From contig JASAOO010003523.1 in NCBI GenBank assembly GCA_030849075.1, forward strand, positions 1-64,000: 64,000 bases of DNA. The letters run 5' to 3'. A program made the translations under genes and the position numbers. The stretch's first letter is position 1. Every line of letters begins with the position of its first letter. Positions 49,695 through 59,346 of this stretch are shown in pieces. Source of the DNA: Zelonia costaricensis (taxonomy: Eukaryota > Euglenozoa > Kinetoplastea > Trypanosomatida > Trypanosomatidae). The notes under the pieces are model-generated. The model was not told the DNA's origin. It was given only the letters and a program-made list of their open reading frames with translations, and ran no database searches.

Positions 49695-49857
49695 GGCAGA
49701 AACGAGGTGGGAGGGGGAGTTGTGGCGCGGGGGGGGGGGGGGCAGCACGTTCACGTCATAATAAGGCCAATGTGCNGGCAGAAACGAGGTGGGAGGGGGA
49801 GTTGTGGCGCGGGGGGGGGGGGGGCAGCACGTTCACGTCATAATAAGGCCAATGTGC
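49695..49857. repeat. Identical 81-bp direct repeat flanking one N
   Basis: Bases 49695-49775 and 49777-49857 are identical, including a 14-G run in each (49729-49742 and 49811-49824), and are separated only by an N at 49776. This is most simply explained as two contig ends that overlap by 81 bp but were joined without merging. The single-base gap is then a placeholder, not real sequence. It lies outside coding DNA, so no protein is affected. Confidence 0.9.
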
Positions 49858-50739
49858 GCGCGTCGGTCTCGTGGCGCCCACATCACTCTTGTTCTTCTGC
49901 AAGAAGAAACGCTCGCGGGTGCACGTTGGAGGAGTCGTCGACCACACGCACGCTGCGGTGTGAGAATGCACGGCTGCCCCCCTCATCCCCTTCCTCCTCC
50001 CCCCCCCAACGTCAACTCTCTACCACCTTCGCCGTGGCTTCTTCACGGTTGGGAGTGGCTGAAGCGGCTGGTGACGTGCACGAATGTGGCTGGCCGCGCT
50101 CGATGAATGCACCGAGGGAGTAGCAGGTGTTCTTTTGCTGTTATTGTGCTGGAGGCTGGTTGCCGTGGGCAGACGAACCGAGAGTGTTCACTGTGATGCG
50201 TCCTTGTGTCTTCACCCGCTACACATCGACAAACGCGAGCGTAGCAGCCCCAAGTCTGTCCTACGCGTCCTGCTGCATTCTTTCATCTTTTCCGAGACGC
50301 CACTGGGTCGAGGTACCCGTAGCTGACAGGCAAAGCGCCTCTTCGAAAGGGCACCTGCAGCTCTTTCGCTGGATTCGCCAGAACGAAGGGCAAACAGTGC
50401 GAGCGGCGTGACAGCTGTTTGCACGCACAAGAAATCCCGCCCTCCCCATTGCACCAGCGCAGGGTGCAAGGGCGAGCTCATGATTGTTCTGGATGCTGTG
50501 GCATTCACTTTGGCCTCCCTCCCTCCCTCGCCTGTCTCTCTTTCTCTCGCTCCTGTTACACTTTGTGCACTCCTACTCACTTGGGGGTGTGTGTGGGTCC
50601 TCCACTCGAAACGCACCCTCGGGGCCACAGAGGGTTGCACGAGCATCACCAAAGCTCGATACATCCTCCCTGTCCCCTTCCGGCATCCGTTTCTATTTTT
50701 CGGAACGCAGAAGGCGCAGTACACACACACGCTTTGCGT

Positions 50740-50757
50740 ACACACACACACACACAC
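50740..50757. repeat. AC dinucleotide microsatellite
   Basis: This is an 18-bp AC repeat about 190 bp before the coiled-coil gene, with a shorter one at 50721-50730. Confidence 0.8.
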
Positions 50758-50943
50758 CTCCACGTCAGCCCCACACGACCCTCCGTCGAGAGCCTCGAGC
50801 CAGAGCACGGCGGGCAGCACACGCGTCGGTGCGCTGATCCAGCACGTTGGCAGCCGCACTTCACACTTCAGCATCCGCCTGTTTTCCCCTTTTGGTGGGC
50901 CCCTCTATTGCGGCTCTGCTTGATCAGCTTTCCTACTCCTGTA

Positions 50944-53900
50944 ATGTCGCAGCCGCACAAGGCGCGCACGCTTCCGGCGCTGCGGCACACGGCGCCTGCC
51001 GCTTTCGCCCGCGAGGCGAAGCGTGGCCAGGGGAGCCACTCGAAGAACCCCTTCTCCCTCGACGGCCTTCTCCGCACGCTCCCGCCACGGCCCGCCGCGG
51101 CCTCCACCGTGTCCGATGCGGTGACCGGCCCCGGCGAGCAGCCCGCCTTCCTCACCGAGGCCCCGTCGCCGGCCGAGGCGCTGCTCGCGACGGGCTGCGC
51201 ACGTGGCGTCGCCTCGACGCCGGCGGCGGCCCAGCCGGTTGCGTCGTCCTCTCCCACGAGCACCGAGACGTGGCGCAGTCAGCTGCTGCTCTGCGAGATG
51301 GAGCTGCGCGAGCTCGTCACGCTCGGGGTGCGGGAGCCGCCGACGCTGCAGCGCACCCTCAAGGCTGTGGACCTGTTTGACCGCGTGGGGACCATCATGC
51401 AGGACCAGTCGGCGGCCCCCTTTGTCGGCGACCTGCTGCGTCTCTTCCGTGTCGAGTTTTGCCGCTCCATCTTCGCGGCGAACCCGGACGACGGCGTCAT
51501 CGATGACGGAGGGGAGGCGGCGGCGGTGCAGCGCAGCGGGGCAGACGGCCTCAGCAGCGCCCACGGCGCCCGCGCGCACCGCAGCGAGGGCACCCCGGCG
51601 TTGGCAGATGGCCGGCTCACGCGGACCTACTTCGACGAAGCGGAGTCGCTGCGGCGCGCCAAGGCGTACTTGACGAAGGCTCTCTCCAAGGGCGCCTCGG
51701 GGGAGTCGCTGCTGCTGCTGCAGCGCCGCTTGGAGGAGAAGGACGAGCAGCTCACGTGGTACGAGAGCGAGCTGGAGCGGCTGCGTCGCCAGCACGAGCA
51801 GGTCAGCGACGAGTGCCGCCGGCTGCGGCAGAAGAACGAGGCCGACGCGCAGGAGGCGGCGTCGATCCAGCGCCAGCTGCAGCGCGATGTGCAGACGCTG
51901 CACGTCGAGAACAAGGATGTGCAGCTGCAGCTCTTTCGCCTGCGGAAGCAGATGGCGGGTGGCAAGTCGAATCAGCTCAAGGAGGGTTACCGGCAGATGA
52001 AGTTGAGCAAGATGGCGCAGACGCAGAGCCTCTTCGACGAGGGTGATGAGCGGGTCGTGCTGCTCGTGCTGCTCGGGCAGGTCGAGAGCCGCGTGAACGA
52101 GGTGCTCGACGCCTACGACAACGACTACGTGCTGACGCCAGAGACGAGCCGGCGCGAGCTGCGGGCGCGCATGACCGATCAGGTTGTGGTGCTGCTGGAG
52201 GACATGCACTTCTGCGAGGCGTCGTACCGCCGCCTCGTCGACGCGCGCCGGGGCGGTGGCAGGAACCGGCATGCCAGCGCGCTTGGCGGGGCACTTGCGG
52301 CGTCGTCGACGCTGCAGCAGCTGCCGCTCGAACTTGTGCACAGCGGCAAGGACGAGGAGGCGCCTGACGAGACGGACGGCTTCGTGGCAATCCTGTTTGA
52401 CCAGCGCGTGTACGAGCATTTCCAGGCCCGCCACGCCACCCAGGCGCGACTGCAGCAGTTCGAAGAGGCGGCGAACACAAACCACAACTCCAGCATTGGC
52501 CGCGGCTCGCGGCGCGGCTTGACGGCGGTGCCGAGCAGCCGGCACATGTCACCGGAAATCATGTCACCACTGCGCCACAACGACACGCGCGCAGACCTGC
52601 GGCTCCGGCAAGCGGAGGACGAGGACGCGCCGCAGCTGCTGCACACGGGCAACGAGAGTCGCCACGCGCACAGCGCTGCCGCGGAGCAGGCCTTGAAAAT
52701 CATCCGCAGCCCGGTGGAATCGCTGGACTCGCGCGAGTACTGGCCCGGCGAATCCCTGCCGTTGCCCAACGCGAGCTCTGGCGGTCGCCTGCTCTCCCTC
52801 TACCCACCGGCAGCGCTGCATCAGCACCCGAGCACCGGCACATCGCCATCCCCGGGGCACGAGCCCTCCGGCATTCTCAGTGCCAGTGGCAGCGGCGGCG
52901 TCGGCGGAAGACTTAGTCCTGGCGTTGAGGTGGGCGGTGAGCACGCGGCGACGAGCCGCTCCTCAAGCAGCTCGGCTGTCGAGCGGGCACGACGTGCGCA
53001 CAAGGGGCAGTGGGTGAACAACATTCTCGGCGCGGCGTCGACCGCCGTCGCCTTCACCGTCCCACGGCCGAACTCGGAGCAGGCGGATGTGGTGTTGGTG
53101 GAGAGGCGCGTGGCGGAGGTGGCGACAGCTGACGCGGTGATGCACCGGGTGTTGCGACACCCCATGCAGGACCTGAGCAGCGACAAGTTTCTGTCCACGG
53201 TCGAGGTGTTCACCGGCGAGGACCCGGTGCAGCAGCGCCTGCTGTGCCGCGTCAACTACGTGGACCCTTCGCTGCCCATCCAGGTGCCAGACGCCACGAA
53301 CTTCGTCAAGATCAAGTACGCGCACTCCGATATCGTCCGTCAGCAGACGACAGCCGCCATGGCTGCTGCGCAGGCGGCCCCGCTGTCAATCACGGCGCCA
53401 GCCACGGCGCCAGCCACGGCTCGAGGCTCGGTCGTCTCAACGGGCACCCGCGAGTCGCGCACGGGCGAGAGCGGCGGCACCGGCGCCGCCGACGCGAGCA
53501 TTGGGGTGTACCGCGGCAACCCGAGCTTGCGCCTGTTCAAACATCTGGGCAGCAAGAGCCTTGTTGAGAACAACCCAGGGCTGCAGTACCGCGCCGGCGC
53601 CGTCAGCTCGACCACGGCGTCCACCGTTGCCTTCCAGCGCCTCAACCCAATGTCGCCCAACCGCGCCCCGGAGTGGCTGCTGTACCAGCAGCTCTTCGGC
53701 GCCTACCGCTCCCTCACCCCCCGCATGATCGAGGTGACAACGATCGACCACGTCATGGCCTGCGCCTCGGAGCGCTTCTTCATACGAATGGAGTACCGCT
53801 ACGACGAGTGCATCGCCCGGGCGGCGCAGCAGTGCGCGAACCTGCAGCTGCGCCAGGACATGGCGGAGCGACTCTTCAAGGACATGTACGTGCTCAGCGA

Positions 53901-54552
53901 CTTTCAGGAGGCCCTGGTGGACGAGCTGGAGTCCCGCTACGGCTACCCCGAGCTGGTCGCGAAGACCCTGTACGAGATTCTGTGCTACCTCGACGCCGTG
54001 GCGGACAAGGACAGCGTGCTGTCCGCCTACCTGGACGTGATTCGCGGCTTCTCGTCGCCGACGCAGGTGCACTTTATCTCGTACATGCTTTACCACCTCA
54101 GCTACTGCTGGCCGTCGGCCGACCCGACTCTCGCCGTCTCCGTCGAGGACGTGCGCACCGTGCTCGACTACCTGTACCGCAACGCGTCCGCCATGATGCC
54201 CATCGACCTGGACGACATTCTGAAGGACTACGACATGGCCTCCCGCTCGGCCCCACTGACGTTTGTCAGCGTGCGGCAATTCCTGGCGTCGGCCATGGTG
54301 CACCTGGAGGAGCCGCTGCTGCTGCACCTGCACGGTCGCTTCCACGCGCAGATGCAGCGCGCCGCGTCGGAGGAGATTAGCTGGGACACGTACGAGTCCG
54401 TCATCGCCAAGTGCGGCCGCATGAAGGAGGAGCGGCGCAGCCTTGTCCGCTTCCTCTCCAGCGGGCTCGGCGTCAACCGGCCAACGTTTGCGTCCCTGCA
54501 GCAGCTCACCTTCCTGGCCGCCAGCGCGTGGAGCTCGAACCTGTGGGAGTAG
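50944..54552 (+). CDS. Large coiled-coil protein of unknown function
   Basis: I do not recognise this 1202-residue protein. Residues 1-100 are basic, then Ala/Pro/Ser-rich. A helical segment (about 100-175) precedes a clear coiled coil at about 255-345, with heptad-like KDEQLTWYESELERLRRQH and IQRQLQRDVQTLHVENKDVQ. A helical region follows (about 365-440), then a long Ser/Gly/His-rich disordered stretch (about 440-700). A mixed region (about 700-940) includes a duplicated 12-bp unit encoding TAPATAP near 820. A conserved-looking all-helical C-terminal domain of about 280 residues starts near 920. There are no membrane segments. ATG 50944 follows a splice-like AG at 50926-50927; the in-frame ATG-less leader upstream looks like UTR. 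A cytoskeletal or flagellar scaffold would fit, but that is a guess. Confidence 0.8.
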   Translation: MSQPHKARTLPALRHTAPAAFAREAKRGQGSHSKNPFSLDGLLRTLPPRPAAASTVSDAVTGPGEQPAFLTEAPSPAEALLATGCARGVASTPAAAQPVASSSPTSTETWRSQLLLCEMELRELVTLGVREPPTLQRTLKAVDLFDRVGTIMQDQSAAPFVGDLLRLFRVEFCRSIFAANPDDGVIDDGGEAAAVQRSGADGLSSAHGARAHRSEGTPALADGRLTRTYFDEAESLRRAKAYLTKALSKGASGESLLLLQRRLEEKDEQLTWYESELERLRRQHEQVSDECRRLRQKNEADAQEAASIQRQLQRDVQTLHVENKDVQLQLFRLRKQMAGGKSNQLKEGYRQMKLSKMAQTQSLFDEGDERVVLLVLLGQVESRVNEVLDAYDNDYVLTPETSRRELRARMTDQVVVLLEDMHFCEASYRRLVDARRGGGRNRHASALGGALAASSTLQQLPLELVHSGKDEEAPDETDGFVAILFDQRVYEHFQARHATQARLQQFEEAANTNHNSSIGRGSRRGLTAVPSSRHMSPEIMSPLRHNDTRADLRLRQAEDEDAPQLLHTGNESRHAHSAAAEQALKIIRSPVESLDSREYWPGESLPLPNASSGGRLLSLYPPAALHQHPSTGTSPSPGHEPSGILSASGSGGVGGRLSPGVEVGGEHAATSRSSSSSAVERARRAHKGQWVNNILGAASTAVAFTVPRPNSEQADVVLVERRVAEVATADAVMHRVLRHPMQDLSSDKFLSTVEVFTGEDPVQQRLLCRVNYVDPSLPIQVPDATNFVKIKYAHSDIVRQQTTAAMAAAQAAPLSITAPATAPATARGSVVSTGTRESRTGESGGTGAADASIGVYRGNPSLRLFKHLGSKSLVENNPGLQYRAGAVSSTTASTVAFQRLNPMSPNRAPEWLLYQQLFGAYRSLTPRMIEVTTIDHVMACASERFFIRMEYRYDECIARAAQQCANLQLRQDMAERLFKDMYVLSDFQEALVDELESRYGYPELVAKTLYEILCYLDAVADKDSVLSAYLDVIRGFSSPTQVHFISYMLYHLSYCWPSADPTLAVSVEDVRTVLDYLYRNASAMMPIDLDDILKDYDMASRSAPLTFVSVRQFLASAMVHLEEPLLLHLHGRFHAQMQRAASEEISWDTYESVIAKCGRMKEERRSLVRFLSSGLGVNRPTFASLQQLTFLAASAWSSNLWE

Positions 54553-55438
54553 TGAGGTGTGGGGAAGTCAGTATGAACGGGGAGTGGGCAAAAGCACAAG
54601 TGGCCAGGTCTGGCACCGTGACGCTGCCACCGACCTCTCTTGTTGCGTCCGACCTCCCCATCCTCCCTGCCGCGTGGTGGCGTTTGCGTTTTTGTTTTCT
54701 CTTCTCTTCATAGCCCCCCCTCCTCCCTCTCCTGGAGCTTGAAACGATGTACTCTACTTTCCGCCGGGGCGGTTTCAGTGTGACGGTGGGGGCATTGCCT
54801 GAAGTCTCGGCTGCCTCCCTCCCCCCTTTTTGTACAACAGTTTCCCCCCCCCCCCCGGCCTCCCCGTCATGTACCTCAACGACTGCGATCCGGTCTCAGG
54901 CACAGAAATGCCGTCTTTCCCTGCCTCGCCCTGTTTGTTTGTTTTAGCGCTTGATCTGTTCGCTTCCCCCCCCCCCTGCCGCTGCAAAGGAAATCCAACG
55001 CACAAGTCAAGAACGTGCACACGGGGTACGCTACTCCCATTCGGTGATGCCTCTTCATTGATTGACCACTTGCGCGCGCGCACAAGGCTAAGCCTACTTG
55101 GTGAGGCCCACATGTGCGTGTGGGGACACCAGGCAATCAGCTCGGTTCCAAGATCGGAGGCTCGACTTGATTACCGACGCACAGGAGAGGAAAGCTCGTG
55201 GAGTCAGTGCTACGCTTTCTCTTCACGTTCACTTCTCCCCCCTCCTCAACTGTCGGTCTCCTTTCCCTGTGCCCCCGGCGGTGCTGAGACTGCCGCTGCC
55301 TTCGCCTGTAGCTGGAAAAGGGAGCGACTACGCAGGTTGTGTGACACCGCACTCGCACCGCACCTCTCTGGCGTCGCTAGCACGACGCCCCACGTCTCCT
55401 CCTTCTAGTTCTTACCGGCAGACCTCACCACTACGGCA
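54553..55438. other. Intergenic spacer
   Basis: The 886-bp spacer has C-runs (54846-54857, 54966-54976) and CT-rich DNA. A short tract 55395-55406 with AG at 55407-55408 is a candidate acceptor 31 nt before the PARG ATG. Confidence 0.5.
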
Positions 55439-57235
55439 ATGAAGAAGGGTCGCCTTCAGCAGCGGACGCTGGACAGCTACTTCAAGCCAACCGCCGCGCC
55501 GTCCACGCCGGTGGCGCCATCGCCGTACACGGCCAACGTCGCAGCCTCCGCCGGCGTGCAGGTGGAGGTCATGAACGAGATTCTGCACCGCGCCCCCGCA
55601 CCGCCGCTGACGGTGGCAGCGCCGGCTTGCCACCGCGAACAGCCATGGCTCGGCGGCAAGGAGACGGTGGTGTTCCCGTGGTCGCCTTTCGTCCCGTGTG
55701 CTGGGTCTGACGGGCACCAGGCGCAGACCTGGGACGCCATCCAGCGCGTGCTGCGCGAATTCGCGCCGGTGCACACCAGCGCCGACTTGTGCGACCTCCT
55801 GCGGGCACTCGAGCGCGTCGTCGACGGGGAGGGGAGCTCCTTCGCCCACCTGCGGCGCACGCTCGATGCGATGCCGCCGGCGGAGCAGCAGCACGTGTAC
55901 CAGGCGGTGGTGCCGTGGATGACGGAGACGGTGCTGCACGCGCCCCAGACCCTGGCTGGGCGGACACTGCCGCTGCTGGTGCAGGGTACCACGCGGCGGC
56001 TCGTCCTTTCCCACGAAGAGGTGGTGCTGCTCATGTGCTGCTGCTTCTTCTCTGTGTTTCCGCAGCGCTCCGAGCCACGACGAGCGCCCGCGGACGGCCG
56101 CACCGCAGGAGCAGGCCAAGGACAAGCACCTTTCCGCCGTGCCGCACCCCGCGGCTTCTCTGCGTCGCGCAAGCTGCCCAGCTGCAACTTTTCTTCCCTC
56201 TTCAGTTGCACGGCGAGCGGCCGCGACGCCTGCATTGCCGGCAAGATCCGGTGCTTCCTCGACTACTTTGTGTGCTGCCAGCGACATCACGGCCAGCCGT
56301 CGTCACCAGCGCACAAGCGATGCGTGGAGCTGACGCGCGTTTGCACCACCGAACTCCCCGTCTTCGAGGACAGCGCGCGACCGCTTTGCGATGTCTCCCT
56401 GTGCCGCAGCGGCGCCATCGAGGAGGATGCCGGGTCGCTGCAGGTCGACTTCGCGAACCGCTTCGTTGGTGGCGGCGTGCTGCGCTCCGGCTGCGTGCAG
56501 GAGGAGATCCGCATGGCACTCGCGCCCGAGATGGTGGTGTCGCGCGTCGTCTGCGAGGAGCTCGCTGAGACGGAGGTGCTCTTCATCAGCGGCGCCCCCA
56601 ACTTCTCGTGCGCCGTCGGCTACGCGGAAACCTTCCGCCACCGCGGCAGCTGCGACCCGTGGGGCCACCAGACAGAGGAGGCGCTCGGGACTAGTGTGGC
56701 GGCTGCGCCGCCGCTCGTCGACGCGGCCGCACCGCACCCCCGCACGGGAGCGGCGATGCTTATGCACGACGTCTGCGTGCTCGCGATGGACGCGTACAAC
56801 TTTCGCGTCCGCGGTGAGCCCACGGCGCAGTTTCAGCTGCCCTTTCTCCACCGCGAGGTGCGCAAGGCGTACGTCGGCTTCCACGGCGTCGCAGAGCCGC
56901 TCGCAACCCTGCCGGTGGTGCGCAGGGGCGCCGTGGCGACGGGCAATTGGGGCTGCGGCGCCTTTTGCGGCGATGTGGAACTGAAGCTGGTGCTGCAGTG
57001 GTGTGCCGCGTCCGAGGCGGGTGGGCGCACGCTTCACTACTACACATTTGGCAAGCCCATGAACGGCTTTGACGCCCTGGTCGCGCGCCTGCGCGCTGAC
57101 GGGTGCACGGTGGGCCGTCTGATGCGTGCGCTGGGCCAGTACGGCAAGTACCGCGACGCAGTGCCCAGCGCGTCCACACCGCTCTCGCCGCTCGAGTACC
57201 TCGCCGAGCACACCTGCACAACCGAGGTGTCGTAG
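55439..57235 (+). CDS. PARG: Poly(ADP-ribose) glycohydrolase with N-terminal PIP box
   Basis: PARG removes poly(ADP-ribose) chains by hydrolysing the ribose-ribose bonds, reversing PARP signalling in the nucleus. The 598-residue product contains the complete family signature: FVGGGVLRSGCVQEEIRM, with GGG at 344-346 and catalytic QEE at 354-356, followed by FISGAPNFSCAVGYAETFR. The preceding helical domain is recognisable from LSHEEVVLLMCCCFFSVFP near 192-210 and NFSSLFS near 255. The extreme N-terminus reads MKKGRLQQRTLDSYF. It contains Q8-R-T-L11-D-S-Y14-F15, a textbook PCNA-interacting box, next to basic residues that could serve nuclear import. An Arg/Pro-rich insertion near 212-245 is not part of the usual fold. 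The ATG is well placed after a splice AG. Confidence 0.94.
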   Translation: MKKGRLQQRTLDSYFKPTAAPSTPVAPSPYTANVAASAGVQVEVMNEILHRAPAPPLTVAAPACHREQPWLGGKETVVFPWSPFVPCAGSDGHQAQTWDAIQRVLREFAPVHTSADLCDLLRALERVVDGEGSSFAHLRRTLDAMPPAEQQHVYQAVVPWMTETVLHAPQTLAGRTLPLLVQGTTRRLVLSHEEVVLLMCCCFFSVFPQRSEPRRAPADGRTAGAGQGQAPFRRAAPRGFSASRKLPSCNFSSLFSCTASGRDACIAGKIRCFLDYFVCCQRHHGQPSSPAHKRCVELTRVCTTELPVFEDSARPLCDVSLCRSGAIEEDAGSLQVDFANRFVGGGVLRSGCVQEEIRMALAPEMVVSRVVCEELAETEVLFISGAPNFSCAVGYAETFRHRGSCDPWGHQTEEALGTSVAAAPPLVDAAAPHPRTGAAMLMHDVCVLAMDAYNFRVRGEPTAQFQLPFLHREVRKAYVGFHGVAEPLATLPVVRRGAVATGNWGCGAFCGDVELKLVLQWCAASEAGGRTLHYYTFGKPMNGFDALVARLRADGCTVGRLMRALGQYGKYRDAVPSASTPLSPLEYLAEHTCTTEVS

Positions 57236-58231
57236 CGTGTTGTTGTCTCTCCGCTTTCCCTGTAGGAAGGACGGCACCTCGGCTTGTGGGGATTCCTTTG
57301 ATGGGCGTCGGTGACGCTCTCTGTTGTCGCCGGCGCTTGCGCGGCGGTTGGCGTTGTTGGTACCGGCCCCCCCCCTCCCCTTCCCTCCCTTCCGCCAACG
57401 CCACCCTCACTCCATCGCCTTGCTGCTCAGCGCTCGCATGCGTCGTCACCTTTCCTTCTCCCCTTTTGGGCTGCCCGTGTGGCGCCTCCACGCCCCCGCC
57501 ACCGACAGCCCAAAAGGACGCCCTCCTCCGTCTCGATCTTTACCATTTTTCTTTTTTGCCTTTCCTCCTGCGCACTTTTCCGCCTCTGCTCTCCCGCGGT
57601 GGTGCTTGCACGGCGTCGCCCTCTGCGCACGTGCTTTGTGGCGTTGATGTTTGAATATCGCTTTGCTATCCATCTTGAGACGATTTCGCCGGTGTGTGGA
57701 TGAGCCTTCTTTTTTCTGTTAAGCGTGCCAGCGTAGGGTCTGTCACGACGACGACTGCACCCGCACTCCGCAACTGCAACATGCATGAACCAATGGACCC
57801 ACGCAGCAAGCAGCCGCAGCAGCATTGCGTCGATGCCGCGCAAGCACAGAAAAGGTCTGTTCCTCTTTCAAGGTGCGCTGTGGCAATGTCATCCGGCACT
57901 CTCATCACGGTCAAACCAAAAAAAAAAAAAAAGGACCTTGTACAAGCGGTGACGCCGACTTCGATGAGAATGTCGGCAACGTTTCGGCGCTCACGATGCC
58001 CGGTGTTTGTGTGCCCTCTTTTCACCTCCCCCCTCCTCCTCTGCCCCTCCCCCCCCTTCCCACACCACCACACGCTTTCACGTAAGCAGCAGTTTAAACC
58101 AATTGCCACAGTCAGTGACGCAAACGCACCAGTGCGCTCACACAGAGACACACATACACGCACCAAAAAAGGAGCTTAATCGGCTACGCACCTTGTTTTT
58201 TCTTTTCTTGCTCTCTCTCTCTGGCGCAGTC
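57236..58231. other. Intergenic spacer
   Basis: The 996-bp spacer has a 16-A run near 57919-57934 and C/T-rich stretches (58021-58070). No gene was recognised. Confidence 0.5.
58191..58229 (+). promoter_or_regulatory. Strong splice-acceptor-like tract 2 nt before ATG
   Basis: The pyrimidine tract 58191-58222 ends CTGGCGCAG with AG at 58228-58229. The ATG begins at 58232, so use of this AG gives a 2-nt gene-encoded leader. No other good AG lies between the tract and the ATG. Confidence 0.55.
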
Positions 58232-58603
58232 ATGCAGGGTGAGGTTGACGCCACGACGTTCTCGCTGCGGCCGGACCACCAGCACAAGTTTCGACCCAAT
58301 GAGCTGAAGCCGATTGTCAAGTCGGTGCTGGAGAGCCGCCTCGAGGAGCAGGAGTACAATGCCGACGAGATCCAGAGCATTAGCAAGGAGATTGCCGACA
58401 CGGTGCGGGACAAGATTCGCGCGGCCGACCTTGAGCGCTACAAGATCATTGTGCACTGCATGATCGGCGAGCAGCGCGGCGAGGGCCTGCGAACGGGCTG
58501 CAAGATGTTCTGGGACTCGGACACGGACAACTACTTCGAGGAGGTGTACATCAGCAAGCACCTCTTCGCTGCGGTGACGGTTTTTGGCGTGTACCAATAC
58601 TAG
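58232..58603 (+). CDS. Tctex1-type dynein light chain
   Basis: The 123-residue product matches the Tctex1/DYNLT fold in length and sequence. It opens with SLRPDHQHKFRPNELKPIVK, as in TCTEX1D2 (DYNLT2B)-type chains. The helical part is VLESRLEEQEYNADEIQ. The two diagnostic strands follow: YKIIVHCMIGEQRGEGLRTG, then the C-terminal ISKHLFAAVTVFGVYQY. Such light chains dimerise on dynein intermediate chains. The DYNLT2B type belongs to ciliary dyneins, including IFT dynein-2, so a flagellar role is likely. No domain is missing. The ATG is chosen because the upstream frame lacks an ATG and the family begins a few residues before this conserved block. Confidence 0.92.
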   Translation: MQGEVDATTFSLRPDHQHKFRPNELKPIVKSVLESRLEEQEYNADEIQSISKEIADTVRDKIRAADLERYKIIVHCMIGEQRGEGLRTGCKMFWDSDTDNYFEEVYISKHLFAAVTVFGVYQY

Positions 58604-59346
58604 CGGCATAGATGCGCACAGCCCCGACACCTTGTGGGCACTAGGCTCTCGTGCAGCGTGCCGCCTTGGACGGGGTGCGTGTGCCTGCTTGTCTGCATTG
58701 GCGGTGTGATCCAACCCGTGGCTCGCTCCATTTGCGATGTACATACGACGGGAATGGCTTTACCGCGTCCTACAACCGTGATCCAGCATCAGGAGCGCGT
58801 CACATTTTTGTCGTGACTGTGAAACAACCAAGCGACCCAACACCCACACAAGGCTGAGGGAAGCACCTTTTTTTCTGTGTGCCCGCCCCTCCTCAGGCTG
58901 CAAAACTGCGTGGTGGGGAGAAAAGGGGGGTTAGAAGAAGGGTCGCCAGGCTGGCCCTTTTGTCCCGGAGACACATGCGCACCTCCCACTTCGAGTCAAG
59001 TGCGCGGGACTAGCATGTAGTACGGGCCTCTCTCTCTCGTTTGGTCAACTCGTCACGCCTCTCTCTCGCGTCTCCTTGCCCTGCTCGCCAATCCACTTGT
59101 CTCGCATCGACTGCGCACTCGCCCACTTTTTGCGTTGGCACGGCACGTCTGCGTCGCGCATCGCGTCATTGAACAGGCAGGGAAACCCGTGGAGGGCACG
59201 CTGCAGCATCTCGCACACTATTCGAAACGAAGGCACGCGTGATCACAGAGTCTCGCACAGGACCACCGCACACACACACACACACGCACTTCCACAGAGC
59301 GCTCTTCGCTACCTTTTTTGTGGTTTTCCTAGTCGTATAGTAGGCG
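58604..59346. other. Intergenic spacer
   Basis: The 743-bp spacer includes a G/A-rich patch (58914-58945), a CA microsatellite (59269-59285) and the next gene's acceptor. No gene was seen. Confidence 0.5.
59269..59332 (+). promoter_or_regulatory. CA repeat and candidate trans-splice acceptor
   Basis: A 17-bp CA repeat (59269-59285) precedes a T-rich tract (59312-59330) ending CCTAG with AG at 59331-59332, 15 nt before the ATG at 59347. Confidence 0.5.

Larger units (their letters stand above)
49567..50943. other. Intergenic spacer with a sequence gap
   Basis: The 1.38-kb spacer contains a GT microsatellite (49659-49675), two 81-bp copies flanking a single N, CA repeats (50721-50730, 50740-50757) and a pyrimidine tract before the next gene. 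No gene was recognised. Confidence 0.55.

Noticed and set aside
50419..50943. A 175-codon in-frame leader before the large coiled-coil gene
   Set aside because: It translates AC-repeat DNA into Thr-His runs and lacks a good start; it is treated as 5'UTR.
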